Positions 7,896 to 16,995 of a DNA stretch of 64,000 nucleotides are shown piece by piece. The stretch is from Metarhizobium sp964253915 (GTDB lineage Bacteria > Pseudomonadota > Alphaproteobacteria > Rhizobiales > Rhizobiaceae): positions 81,198 through 145,197 of the forward strand of contig NZ_CAXUSG020000013.1 in the NCBI RefSeq assembly GCF_964253915.1. The letters are read 5' to 3'. Position numbers and translations under genes: made by a program. The notes beneath the pieces were generated by a model. The model was not told the origin of the DNA and made no database searches. It saw nothing but the letters and a program-made list of their open reading frames with translations. How positions within the stretch are numbered: the first letter of the stretch is position 1; every line of letters starts with the position of its first letter.

Positions 7896-8030
7896 ATGTT
7901 TCTGACTTTGACTGTACTCGCCGCTCTCATTAGCTCGATGTTCGTCGCGTCCGTGGTGTCTGCCCTTTCAGAGTTGCGTCGTGAAAGCGAAGACATGAAG
8001 GAATTGACGCGGGCTCACCGCGCCTTCTGA
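7896..8030 (+). CDS. 44-residue membrane miniprotein (possible)
   Basis: ATG at 7896 follows GGAAAGGAAAG, a good ribosome site, and the frame closes at TGA 8028-8030. The product begins MFLTLTVLAALISSMFVASV (one membrane helix) and ends in a charged helix SELRRESEDMKELTRAHRAF. A hairpin terminator follows at 8073. It resembles the single-helix miniproteins often missed in annotation. Function unknown. Confidence 0.45.
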   Translation: MFLTLTVLAALISSMFVASVVSALSELRRESEDMKELTRAHRAF

Positions 8031-8072
8031 TAGAATCCCTTATCCAAGCGGCTCCTCCTCCCGCCGCTTGTT

Positions 8073-8109
8073 CAAAAAAAACCGGATGGCTCCTCCCGTC
8101 CGGTTTTTC
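8073..8109 (+). terminator. Terminator after the miniprotein gene
   Basis: ACCGGA (8081-8086) pairs with TCCGGT (8099-8104), flanked by an A-run and TTTTT, so it can work on both strands. A GC stem AAGCGG...CCGCTT (8046-8069) precedes it. Confidence 0.7.
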
Positions 8110-8136
8110 TTTGCCCGGACGGCAGTGAGACAAACG

Positions 8137-8162
8137 CAAAACGGGCGGTTGAGGCCGCCCGT
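8137..8162 (-). terminator. gyrA terminator
   Basis: AACGGGCGG and CCGCCCGTT form a 9-bp stem with a six-base loop, about 27 bases past the gyrA stop. On the minus strand it continues TTGCGTTTG, a moderate U-tract. Confidence 0.6.
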
Positions 8163-8189
8163 TCTGTTCGTTCCGTTGATATCGGCAGT

Positions 8190-11006
8190 TTATTCGGTGG
8201 TGGTGCCGGCTTCGTCGCCGCCGTCATTGGCCACGCTGTCTTCGACTGCTGTATCCGAACCGTTTTCCTCATCGCTTTCCGGTTCGCTGATGCGCTCGAC
8301 CGAAACCACCTTCTCATCCTTGGCGGTGGAGAAGATCGTCACGCCCTTGGTTGCGCGGCTGGCGATACGGATGCCGCCGACCGGCACGCGGATCAGCTGG
8401 CCGCCATCGGAGACAAGCATGATCTGGTCGGCGTCGAGGATCGGGAAGGCTGCGACGAGTTCGCCGATTTCGCCGGTCTTGGAGGTGTCGGTGGCACGGA
8501 TGCCCTTGCCGCCACGGCCCGAGGTGCGGAAATCGTAAGACGACGAGCGCTTGCCAAAACCCTTTTCCGAAACCGTGAGCACGAACTGCTCGTGCTCCTT
8601 CAGGTATTCGTAGCGTTCATCGGAAAGCTGGCCCTCTTCCGACACTTCTTCGCCGACAAGAGCGATATCTTCTTCATCGACGCCGCTGGCGCGGCGCTCG
8701 GCCGCAGAGCGCTTCAGATAGGCAGCGCGCTCCCACGGTTCGGCATCGACATGGCCGACGATCGTCATCGAGATGATGCGGTCGCCGCTGCCGAGCGTGA
8801 TGCCGCGAACGCCGACCGAATTGCGGCCGGCAAACACGCGCACGTCTTCCACGGGGAAGCGGATGCACTGGCCAAGCGCCGTCGTCAGCAGAACGTCGTC
8901 ACCCGGAAGGCCGAGATCGAGATTCGGGCCTGTACAGGTCTCGACCGAGAGGATTTCGTCGCCGTCTTCCTCCAGCTTCATGGCGATCTTGCCGTTGCGG
9001 TTGACCTGGACGAAGTCCGACAGCTTGTTGCGGCGCACCGTGCCGCGCGTTGTCGAGAACATGACGTCGAGGTTGTCCCAGCTGTCCTCGTCCTCGGGCA
9101 GCGGCATGATGGTGGTGATGCGTTCGCCGGGTTCCAGCGGCAGCATGTTGATCAGCGCCTTGCCGCGCGACTGGGGCGTGCCGATCGGCAGGCGCCAGAC
9201 CTTCTCCTTGTAGACGATGCCGCGGGACGAGAAGAACAATACCGGCGTGTGCGTATTGGCAACGAATAGCCGGGTAACGAAATCCTCGTCGCGCGTCGCC
9301 ATGCCCGAGCGGCCCTTGCCGCCGCGGCGTTGCGCCCGGTAGGTGGCGAGCGGTACACGCTTGATGTAGCCGAGGTGCGAAACCGTGACCACCATGTCTT
9401 CGCGGGCGATCAGGTCCTCGTCTTCCATTTCGAGGCCGCCGTCGATGATCTCGGTACGGCGCGGCGTGCCGAACTCGTCGCGAATGGCGCCGAGTTCTTC
9501 CTTGACTATGCTCTGGATGCGCAGGCGTGAAGACAGGATATCGAGGTATTCCTTGATTTCTTCGCCGATTTTGTTGAGTTCGTCGCCGATTTCGTCACGA
9601 CCGAGGGCCGTCAAGCGGGCAAGACGAAGCTCAAGGATGGCGCGTGCCTGTTCCTCGGAGAGGTTGTAGGTCAGGTCGTCATTGATGCGATGGCGCGGAT
9701 CGTCGATCAGACGGATCAGCGATTCGACCTCGACGGCCGGCCAGCGGCGCTCCATCAGCGTTTCGCGCGCCGTCTGCGGATCCGGTGCCTCGCGGATGAC
9801 GCGGATGACTTCGTCGATGTTGGCGACGGCAATCGCCAGGCCGACCAAGACGTGCGCCCGCTCGCGCGCCTTGCGCAGCAAGTATTTCGTTCGCCGGCTA
9901 ATGACTTCTTCGCGGAACGAAACGAAAGCGCGCAGCATGTCGAGCAGCGTCAGCTGTTCCGGCTTGCCGCCGTTGAGCGCCACCATGTTGCAGCCGAAGG
10001 AGGTCTGCAGCGGCGTGTAGCGATAGAGCTGGTTGAGGATCACCTCGGCATTGGCATCACGCTTCAGCTCGACGACGACGCGGTATCCCTGGCGGTCGGA
10101 TTCGTCGCGCAGATCGGAGATGCCCTCGATGCGCTTTTCGCGCACCAGTTCGGCCATCTTCTCGATCATCGTCGCCTTGTTCACCTGGTAGGGAATTTCG
10201 GAGATGATGATCTGCTCGCGATCGCCGCGCATCGGTTCGATGCGGGCGACGCCGCGCATGATGACCGAGCCACGGCCGGTCTCATAGGCGGAACGGATGC
10301 CGGAACGGCCGAGGATCAGGGCACCGGTCGGAAAATCCGGGCCGGGAATGATCTGCATCAGCTCCGGCAGTTCCATTGCCGGATTTTCGATCAGCGCGAT
10401 GCAGGCGTTGATGACTTCCGACAGGTTGTGCGGCGGAATGTTGGTCGCCATGCCGACCGCGATGCCGCCGGCGCCGTTAACCAGCAGGTTGGGAAACTTT
10501 GCCGGCAGGACGGCCGGTTCGTTCAGCGTGCCGTCGTAGTTATCGCGGAAATCGACAGTTTCCTTGTCGAGATCGTCCAGCAGCGCATGCGCCGATTTCT
10601 GCAGGCGGCATTCGGTGTAACGTTCGGCCGCCGGCGGATCGCCGTCAACCGAGCCGAAATTGCCCTGGCCGTCGATCAGCGGCAGGCGGAGCGACCAGTC
10701 CTGCGCCATGCGCGCCAGCGCATCGTAGATCGCCGCATTGCCGTGCGGATGGTATTTACCCATAACGTCGCCGGTGACGCGGGCGCATTTGACGTATTTC
10801 TTGTTCCAATCGATGCCGAGCTCGGACATTCCGTACAGGATGCGCCGATGCACGGGCTTCAACCCGTCGCGAACATCGGGAAGCGCGCGGCTGACGATCA
10901 CGCTCATGGCGTAATCGAGATACGACCGCTGCATTTCCTCCATAATGGAAATAGGTTCGATGCCTGGCGGATATTTGCCGCCACCCGGGGGTGTTTGTTC
11001 AGTCAA
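8190..11006 (-). CDS. gyrA: DNA gyrase subunit A
   Basis: 938 aa. GyrA cuts and rejoins DNA in the A2B2 gyrase that introduces negative supercoils. Visible are the N-terminal winged-helix domain (RALPDVRDGLKPVHRRILY), the catalytic Tyr in AAERYTECRL, the GyrA-box-like QRRGGKGRSG in the C-terminal pinwheel domain, and an acidic tail. In the quinolone-determining region the sequence is HPHGNAAIYDA: the position equal to E. coli Ser83 is Ala, while Asp87 is kept. Natural Ala83 goes with reduced quinolone sensitivity in other alphaproteobacteria. The start ATG 11006 lacks a strong ribosome site. Confidence 0.98.
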   Translation of the reverse strand: MTEQTPPGGGKYPPGIEPISIMEEMQRSYLDYAMSVIVSRALPDVRDGLKPVHRRILYGMSELGIDWNKKYVKCARVTGDVMGKYHPHGNAAIYDALARMAQDWSLRLPLIDGQGNFGSVDGDPPAAERYTECRLQKSAHALLDDLDKETVDFRDNYDGTLNEPAVLPAKFPNLLVNGAGGIAVGMATNIPPHNLSEVINACIALIENPAMELPELMQIIPGPDFPTGALILGRSGIRSAYETGRGSVIMRGVARIEPMRGDREQIIISEIPYQVNKATMIEKMAELVREKRIEGISDLRDESDRQGYRVVVELKRDANAEVILNQLYRYTPLQTSFGCNMVALNGGKPEQLTLLDMLRAFVSFREEVISRRTKYLLRKARERAHVLVGLAIAVANIDEVIRVIREAPDPQTARETLMERRWPAVEVESLIRLIDDPRHRINDDLTYNLSEEQARAILELRLARLTALGRDEIGDELNKIGEEIKEYLDILSSRLRIQSIVKEELGAIRDEFGTPRRTEIIDGGLEMEDEDLIAREDMVVTVSHLGYIKRVPLATYRAQRRGGKGRSGMATRDEDFVTRLFVANTHTPVLFFSSRGIVYKEKVWRLPIGTPQSRGKALINMLPLEPGERITTIMPLPEDEDSWDNLDVMFSTTRGTVRRNKLSDFVQVNRNGKIAMKLEEDGDEILSVETCTGPNLDLGLPGDDVLLTTALGQCIRFPVEDVRVFAGRNSVGVRGITLGSGDRIISMTIVGHVDAEPWERAAYLKRSAAERRASGVDEEDIALVGEEVSEEGQLSDERYEYLKEHEQFVLTVSEKGFGKRSSSYDFRTSGRGGKGIRATDTSKTGEIGELVAAFPILDADQIMLVSDGGQLIRVPVGGIRIASRATKGVTIFSTAKDEKVVSVERISEPESDEENGSDTAVEDSVANDGGDEAGTTTE

Positions 11007-11302
11007 ATTGAATCACGATCTTGTTTCGGAATCAGATGGGGTTTTATAGCGGAAAGCGGCCCGCGGCGCCAATTTTCCAGGCGGTTGTGAACAGATTTCA
11101 ACGGCCAAAACAAGGCAATTGGCGGATTTTGCCCTGGTCTTCGGCGGTGACGATCATGCTGCCCGTCAAACGCGGTGCGGCGCGTGTTTGACGCCCGCCC
11201 TTCCAGGATCGCCGGATCGTAAAAATCGCGTCATAGGGCTTTGACCTTGATGCTCGCAGGCGGCACAATCGCGCCCGGGGAACAAAAAGGGGTACCGTTG
11301 CC

Positions 11303-11923
11303 ATGGACGTGATGATCAACGCGTTGACGACGCTACTGGTGACGCTGGATCCACCTGGGCTTGCGCCAATCTTCCTTGGGCTAACTGTCGGCATGAGCCG
11401 CGAACAACGCCGCCAAGTTGCGTTCCGCGGCACGCTGATCGCCTTCTGTATCCTTGCCGTCTTTGCGCTGTTCGGCTCCGGAGTGCTCGGCATCCTCGGC
11501 ATTTCGATCGGCGCTTTCCGCATCGCAGGCGGCATGCTCCTGTTCTGGATCGCTTTCGAGATGGTGTTCGAGAAACGCCAGGAGCGCAAGGAAAAGACAT
11601 CCGAGGCGGCGATCACCAAGGACCACATCCACAACATCGCCGTGTTTCCGCTGGCCCTGCCACTGATTGCCGGCCCGGGCGCCATTTCGGCGACGATCCT
11701 GCTCGCCGGCTCGATGCCCTCAGCATTCGACCGGTTTCAGCTGATCCTGATCATCGCCTTCTGCACGCTGGTGCTGTTCGCCACGCTGATCATCGCCGAA
11801 CGGATCGACCGTTTCCTCGGCGTTACCGGCCGGGCGATCCTCACCCGGCTGCTCGGCGTCATTCTGGCCGCCCTTGCCGCCCAATTCGTCGTCGACGGCA
11901 TCCGTTCCGCATTCGCGATCTGA
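11303..11923 (+). CDS. MarC-family integral membrane protein
   Basis: 206 aa with six hydrophobic segments and the MarC signature near the N-terminus (TLLVTLDPPGLAPIFLGLT) repeated in FPLALPLIAGPGAISATILL. MarC proteins were once linked to multiple antibiotic resistance but that role is not supported; transport function is unknown. The gene stands alone, between gyrA and ssb, with 296 non-coding bases upstream in which I see no further gene. Confidence 0.9.
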   Translation: MDVMINALTTLLVTLDPPGLAPIFLGLTVGMSREQRRQVAFRGTLIAFCILAVFALFGSGVLGILGISIGAFRIAGGMLLFWIAFEMVFEKRQERKEKTSEAAITKDHIHNIAVFPLALPLIAGPGAISATILLAGSMPSAFDRFQLILIIAFCTLVLFATLIIAERIDRFLGVTGRAILTRLLGVILAALAAQFVVDGIRSAFAI

Positions 11924-11947
11924 TTACGGCCGACAGACGGCAGCGGG

Positions 11948-12493
11948 TCAAAATGGGATGTCGTCGTCGAGATCGCGGGAAAAATTGCCGCCGGACGAGG
12001 AAGACGACGAGCTGCCGCGGGCGGGCGCGCCGCGCGACGATGATGGCGACTGGCCGTAATCATCGCCACCGTAATCACCGCCGAAGTCGCTGGAAGGACG
12101 CCCGCTGCTGCCACCGAAGCTGCGATCGCCGCCACCTTCGCCACGCCCGTCGAGCATGGTCAGCGTCGAATTGAAGCCTTGCAGCACCACTTCCGTCGAA
12201 TAACGGTCCTGGCCGTCGCGATCCTGCCACTTGCGTGTCTGCAGGGCGCCCTCGATGTAGAGCTTGGCGCCCTTCTTGACATATTGCTCGACGACCTTGC
12301 ATAGGCCTTCGTTGAAGACGACGACGCTATGCCATTCCGTCTTTTCGCGGCGCTCGCCCGAATTGCGGTCCCGCCAGGTCTCGGACGTGGCGATGCGCAG
12401 GTTGGCAATCGGCTTGCCGTCCTGCGTGCGGCGGATTTCGGGGTCGGCGCCCACGTTTCCAATCAGAATTACCTTGTTGACGCTGCCAGCCAT
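11948..12493 (-). CDS. ssb: Single-stranded DNA-binding protein
   Basis: 181 aa from ATG 12493 (AGGGTGA 4 bases upstream; a GTG 9 bases earlier is less likely). The OB-fold (VNKVILIGNVGADPEIRRTQ, then EWHSVVVFNEGLCKVVEQYV) is followed by a Gly/Ser-rich linker and the acidic tip DDDIPF that recruits partner proteins. It coats single-stranded DNA in replication and repair. A LexA box 121 bases upstream, shared with uvrA, indicates SOS control. Confidence 0.97.
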   Translation of the reverse strand: MAGSVNKVILIGNVGADPEIRRTQDGKPIANLRIATSETWRDRNSGERREKTEWHSVVVFNEGLCKVVEQYVKKGAKLYIEGALQTRKWQDRDGQDRYSTEVVLQGFNSTLTMLDGRGEGGGDRSFGGSSGRPSSDFGGDYGGDDYGQSPSSSRGAPARGSSSSSSSGGNFSRDLDDDIPF

Positions 12494-12613
12494 ACGCTTC
12501 ACCCTGCCCGCCGCCTGTCCTGCGGCATCTCACGAGAAAAATTTGATCCGGTCATCTTAAACCATCGAAACGCCGCGATGGTTCACCCTGTTTCGTAATC
12601 CACAGACAATTTT

Positions 12614-12628
12614 GTTCTTTATTTGTTC
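12614..12628. promoter_or_regulatory. LexA (SOS) box between ssb and uvrA
   Basis: GTTC (12614-12617), seven bases TTTATTT, GTTC (12625-12628). This is an exact match to GTTC-N7-GTTC, the LexA operator of alphaproteobacteria. It lies between two divergent repair genes and could repress both. Confidence 0.85.
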
Positions 12629-12753
12629 TAATAAATCTCTATAGTCCTGTCAACTGAATCGAATATTCCGCCTCGACACGCGCAATCGCATGACTACATA
12701 AGGACTGCCTTTACCGGATAGCGCCGGTCTTGTCCCCGGATATGAGTGAACCC

Positions 12754-15675
12754 ATGAGTGAACTGAAATCGCTTTCCATTCGCGGTGCCCGCGAACATAA
12801 TCTCAAGAGCATCGATCTCGACTTGCCGCGCAATTCGCTGATCGTCATGACGGGGCTTTCCGGATCGGGAAAATCGTCGCTCGCCTTCGATACGATCTAT
12901 GCGGAAGGCCAGCGGCGCTATGTCGAAAGCCTGTCTGCTTACGCCCGTCAGTTCCTCGAGATGATGCAGAAGCCGGATGTCGATAGGATCGACGGCCTGT
13001 CGCCGGCAATCTCCATCGAGCAGAAGACCACGTCGCGCAATCCGCGCTCGACGGTCGGCACGGTGACGGAAATCTACGACTACATGCGCCTCTTGTTTGC
13101 GCGTGTCGGCGTTCCCTATTCGCCGGCGACGGGTCTGCCGATCGAAAGCCAGACGGTCAGCCAGATGGTCGATCGCGTGCTGGCCTTCGAGGAAGGAACG
13201 CGCCTTTATATTCTTGCGCCGATGATCCGCGGCCGCAAGGGCGAGTACAAGAAAGAACTCGCCGAGCTGATGAAGAAGGGGTTCCAGCGCGTCAAGATCG
13301 ACGGCCAGTTCTACGAGATCGCCGACGCCCCGACGCTCGACAAGAAATACAAGCATGACATCGATGTCGTCGTCGATCGCCTTGTGGTGCGGTCCGATAT
13401 CGCGGCGCGCCTTGCCGACAGTCTTGAGACCAGCCTGCGGCTGGCCGATGGCCTGGCGGTTGCCGAATTCGCCGACAAGCCCTTGCCGCCGGAAGAGACG
13501 GCGGCCGGCGGATCGGCCAACAAGTCGCTGAACGAAACGCACGAGCGGGTGCTGTTTTCGGAAAAATTCGCCTGCCCGGTTTCCGGTTTCACCATTCCGG
13601 AAATCGAGCCACGGCTGTTTTCGTTCAACAATCCGTTTGGCGCCTGCCCCTCCTGCGATGGTCTCGGCTCGTTGCAGAAGATCGATGAGGCGTTGATCGT
13701 GCCCGAGCACGACAAGCGGCTGAAGGATGGCGCGGTGGCGCCCTGGGCCAAGTCGACCTCGCCTTATTACAACCAGACGCTTGAAGCGCTGGGCAAGGCA
13801 TTTGGCTTCAAGCTCAATGATCGCTGGTCGGATCTTTCGATCTCGGCGCAGGCGGCGATCCTCCACGGGACCGAGGAGAAGATCGAATTCCTCTATGCCG
13901 ACGGCGCACGCTCCTACACGACGACAAAAACCTTCGAGGGTATCGTTCCCAATCTCGAGCGCCGCTGGAAGGAGACGGATTCCGCCTGGGCGCGTGAAGA
14001 AATCGAGCGTTACATGTCGGCGGCCCCCTGCCCGGCCTGCAACGGCTTTCGCCTGAAACCGGAGGCGCTGGCCGTCAAGATCAACCGCCTGCATATCGGC
14101 GAAGTCACCAACATGTCGATCCGGGTGGCACGCGACTGGTTCGAGATTCTGCCGGAAAAACTGACGGCAAAGCAGAACGAGATCGCCGTCCGTATCCTCA
14201 AGGAAATCCGCGAACGCCTGCAGTTCCTCAACGATGTCGGCCTTGATTATCTCAGCCTGTCGCGCAATTCCGGCACGCTGTCCGGCGGCGAAAGCCAGCG
14301 CATCCGGCTTGCGTCGCAGATCGGCTCCGGCTTGACGGGTGTGCTGTACGTGCTCGACGAACCGTCGATCGGCTTGCACCAGCGCGACAATGCCCGGCTG
14401 CTCGATACGCTGAAACACCTGCGCGACATCGGAAACACTGTGATCGTCGTCGAACATGACGAGGACGCCATCCTGACGGCGGATTATGTGGTCGATATCG
14501 GACCGGCGGCCGGCGTGCATGGCGGGCAGGTGGTCGCCGAAGGCACGCCGCAGCAGGTCATGGCCAATCCGAAATCGCTGACCGGAAAGTATCTCTCTGG
14601 AGAACTCGGCGTGCCGGTTCCCGCCGACCGGCGCAAACCGAAAAAGGGCAAGGAGATCAAGGTCGTCGGTGCCCGCGGCAACAACCTGAAAAATGTCACG
14701 GCCGCCATTCCGCTCGGTGTCTTCACGGCGGTGACCGGTGTTTCCGGCGGCGGCAAGTCGACCTTCCTGATCGAGACCCTGTACAAGTCGGCGGCCCGGC
14801 GCGTCATGGGCGCGCGCGAAAACCCGGCCGATCACGACCGGATCGACGGTTTCGAGCATATCGACAAGGTGATCGACATCGACCAGTCGCCGATCGGCCG
14901 GACACCGCGCTCGAACCCGGCGACCTATACCGGCGCCTTTACACCGATCCGCGACTGGTTCGCCGGCCTGCCGGAAGCCAAGGCGCGCGGCTACCAGCCG
15001 GGCCGCTTCTCCTTCAATGTCAAGGGCGGCCGCTGCGAAGCCTGCCAGGGCGATGGCGTCATCAAGATCGAGATGCACTTCCTGCCGGATGTCTACGTCA
15101 CCTGCGACGTCTGCCATGGCAAGCGCTACAATCGCGAAACGCTCGACGTCACCTTCAAGAGCAAGTCGATTGCCGATGTCCTCGACATGACGGTGGAAGA
15201 AGGCGTCGATTTCTTCGCGGCCGTTCCGGCTGTCCGCGACAAGCTGCAATCGTTGAAGGATGTCGGGCTTGGTTACATCAAGGTCGGCCAGCAGGCGAAC
15301 ACGCTGTCGGGCGGTGAGGCGCAACGCGTCAAGCTCGCCAAGGAACTGTCGAAGCGCTCCACCGGCCGCACGCTCTATATCCTCGACGAACCGACCACCG
15401 GCCTGCATTTCCATGACGTCGCCAAACTCCTGGAAATGCTCCAGGAACTGGTCAATCAGGGCAATTCCGTCGTAGTCATCGAACACAATCTAGAAGTGAT
15501 CAAGACAGCCGACTGGATCCTCGATTTCGGTCCGGAAGGTGGCGATGGCGGTGGCGAGATCGTCGCTGTCGGTACGCCGGAGCAGATCGTGCGCGAGGAG
15601 CGCTCCTATACAGGCCAATTCCTTAAGGAGTTGCTGGAGCGTCGGCCGGCGAAGAAGGCAGTTGCAGCCGAATGA
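12754..15675 (+). CDS. uvrA: Excinuclease ABC subunit A
   Basis: 973 aa from ATG 12754 (MSELKSLSIR), the length I recall for the Sinorhizobium protein; upstream TTG 12730 and ATG 12742 are in frame but weaker. UvrA scans DNA for bulky lesions and loads UvrB. Two ABC ATPase modules are visible: Walker A GLSGSGKSS and GVSGGGKST, signatures LSGGESQRIRLA and LSGGEAQRVKLA, and zinc-module cysteines CPSC, CPAC and CEAC...CDVC. The SOS box upstream fits its role. Its stop overlaps the start of the next gene (ATGA). Confidence 0.98.
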   Translation: MSELKSLSIRGAREHNLKSIDLDLPRNSLIVMTGLSGSGKSSLAFDTIYAEGQRRYVESLSAYARQFLEMMQKPDVDRIDGLSPAISIEQKTTSRNPRSTVGTVTEIYDYMRLLFARVGVPYSPATGLPIESQTVSQMVDRVLAFEEGTRLYILAPMIRGRKGEYKKELAELMKKGFQRVKIDGQFYEIADAPTLDKKYKHDIDVVVDRLVVRSDIAARLADSLETSLRLADGLAVAEFADKPLPPEETAAGGSANKSLNETHERVLFSEKFACPVSGFTIPEIEPRLFSFNNPFGACPSCDGLGSLQKIDEALIVPEHDKRLKDGAVAPWAKSTSPYYNQTLEALGKAFGFKLNDRWSDLSISAQAAILHGTEEKIEFLYADGARSYTTTKTFEGIVPNLERRWKETDSAWAREEIERYMSAAPCPACNGFRLKPEALAVKINRLHIGEVTNMSIRVARDWFEILPEKLTAKQNEIAVRILKEIRERLQFLNDVGLDYLSLSRNSGTLSGGESQRIRLASQIGSGLTGVLYVLDEPSIGLHQRDNARLLDTLKHLRDIGNTVIVVEHDEDAILTADYVVDIGPAAGVHGGQVVAEGTPQQVMANPKSLTGKYLSGELGVPVPADRRKPKKGKEIKVVGARGNNLKNVTAAIPLGVFTAVTGVSGGGKSTFLIETLYKSAARRVMGARENPADHDRIDGFEHIDKVIDIDQSPIGRTPRSNPATYTGAFTPIRDWFAGLPEAKARGYQPGRFSFNVKGGRCEACQGDGVIKIEMHFLPDVYVTCDVCHGKRYNRETLDVTFKSKSIADVLDMTVEEGVDFFAAVPAVRDKLQSLKDVGLGYIKVGQQANTLSGGEAQRVKLAKELSKRSTGRTLYILDEPTTGLHFHDVAKLLEMLQELVNQGNSVVVIEHNLEVIKTADWILDFGPEGGDGGGEIVAVGTPEQIVREERSYTGQFLKELLERRPAKKAVAAE

Positions 15676-16133
15676 CGATGAGGCTCGCCACTGCCGCGGA
15701 TTTACCGCTTGTCGTGGCGCTGACGGCTGCGGCCTACCAGCCCTACACCGACGCTTTCGGTTACCCGCCGATTCCGGTGACGGAGGACTATGGCCCGCGC
15801 ATCGCGCGCGGTGAAGTCTGGCTGCGGCAGATCGATGGCAGCGTGGCCGGGCTGGCGGTGGTCGAGCGCCATTCCGATCACGTGATGCTCTTCAGTATTG
15901 CAGTGTCGCCGGAATTCCAGCGGTCGGGACAGGGCCTGGCGATCTTGAACTGGCTGGAAGCCAAGGCGCGGGAATGGTCCCTGCCCGAACTGCGGCTGTA
16001 CACAAATGCGAGGATGGAGCGGAATATCGCGCTCTATCTGACCTTCGGTTTTCTGGAAACGGGTCGACGGCCCAATCCCTATCGGCCAGGATGGACCATC
16101 GTCGACATGGCAAAAACAATCGACGCGGGGTGA
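15672..16133 (+). CDS. GNAT-family N-acetyltransferase
   Basis: 153 aa. The ATG overlaps the uvrA stop by four bases, so translation is coupled. GNAT motif A is present as LFSIAVSPEFQRSGQGLAIL (acetyl-CoA pyrophosphate loop) and motif B as NARMERNIALYLTFGFLETG. Substrate unknown; coupling to a repair gene does not by itself define a DNA role. Confidence 0.85.
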   Translation: MTMRLATAADLPLVVALTAAAYQPYTDAFGYPPIPVTEDYGPRIARGEVWLRQIDGSVAGLAVVERHSDHVMLFSIAVSPEFQRSGQGLAILNWLEAKAREWSLPELRLYTNARMERNIALYLTFGFLETGRRPNPYRPGWTIVDMAKTIDAG

Positions 16134-16156
16134 ACCTCGCCAGCGAGGAGGAACGA

Positions 16157-16963
16157 ATGAGCAAATCGGGTACGATCCGCGTGGGTATCGGCGGCTGGAC
16201 GTTCGAGCCGTGGCGCGGACATTTCTTTCCCAACGATCTCAAGCAGAAGGACGAGTTGAACTACGCCAGCCGGCAACTGAAGGTCATCGAGGTCAACGGC
16301 ACCTATTATGCGACGCAGAAGCCGGAAACCTTTGCCAAGTGGGCGGCCGATGTTCCGGATGACTTCATCTTCTCGCTCAAGGCGACCCGGTTTGTCACCA
16401 ATCGCCGCGTGCTGGCGGAGACCGGAGAATCGATGGGGAAATTCCTGTCGTCGGGTATCAGCGAACTTGGCGATCATCTCGGCCCACTGCTCTGGCAGTT
16501 CGCGCCGACGAAAAAGTTCGACCCCGAGGATTTCGAGGCTTTCCTAAAACTCCTGCCGGCGAAGCAGGACGGCTTGTCTCTGCGGCATGTGGTCGAAGTT
16601 CGCCACGATTCCTTCAAGGTGCCGGAATTCGTCGCGCTACTGGCTAAATACGGCGTGGCGCCGGTTTGCGCCGAACATTTCGACTATCCGATGGTCGCCG
16701 ACGTGACCGCCGATTTTGTCTATGCCCGTCTGCAGAAGGGCTCTGACGATATTCCGACCTGCTATCCGGAAAAAGATATGAAGGATTGGGCGTTTCGGCT
16801 GAAACACTGGGCCGAAGGCAAACTGCCGGACGACCTGCCGCTGGTGGACCAAGGCCGAAAGGTGGAAGCCAAACCGCGTGACGTCTTCGCCTTCATGATC
16901 CATGAAGGCAAGGTGAATGCGCCCCATGGTGCAATTGCCCTGCAAAAACAGGTGGACGCGTAG
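16157..16963 (+). CDS. DUF72 TIM-barrel family protein
   Basis: 268 aa from ATG 16157 behind GAGGAGGAAC. The opening VGIGGWTFEPWRGHFFP and later KATRFVTNRR and LLWQFAPT are typical of DUF72 (YecE-like) proteins, TIM barrels of unknown activity. It follows the GNAT gene by 23 bases and is probably in the same operon as uvrA. Confidence 0.88.
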   Translation: MSKSGTIRVGIGGWTFEPWRGHFFPNDLKQKDELNYASRQLKVIEVNGTYYATQKPETFAKWAADVPDDFIFSLKATRFVTNRRVLAETGESMGKFLSSGISELGDHLGPLLWQFAPTKKFDPEDFEAFLKLLPAKQDGLSLRHVVEVRHDSFKVPEFVALLAKYGVAPVCAEHFDYPMVADVTADFVYARLQKGSDDIPTCYPEKDMKDWAFRLKHWAEGKLPDDLPLVDQGRKVEAKPRDVFAFMIHEGKVNAPHGAIALQKQVDA

Positions 16964-16995
16964 CGTCCGGATCCTTCGTTCCCATGGAAGGCGTC

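Noticed and set aside
12694..15486. 930-codon open frame antisense to uvrA
   Set aside because: It is a mirror of the uvrA codons caused by high G+C; the product has no family features, and uvrA is certain.
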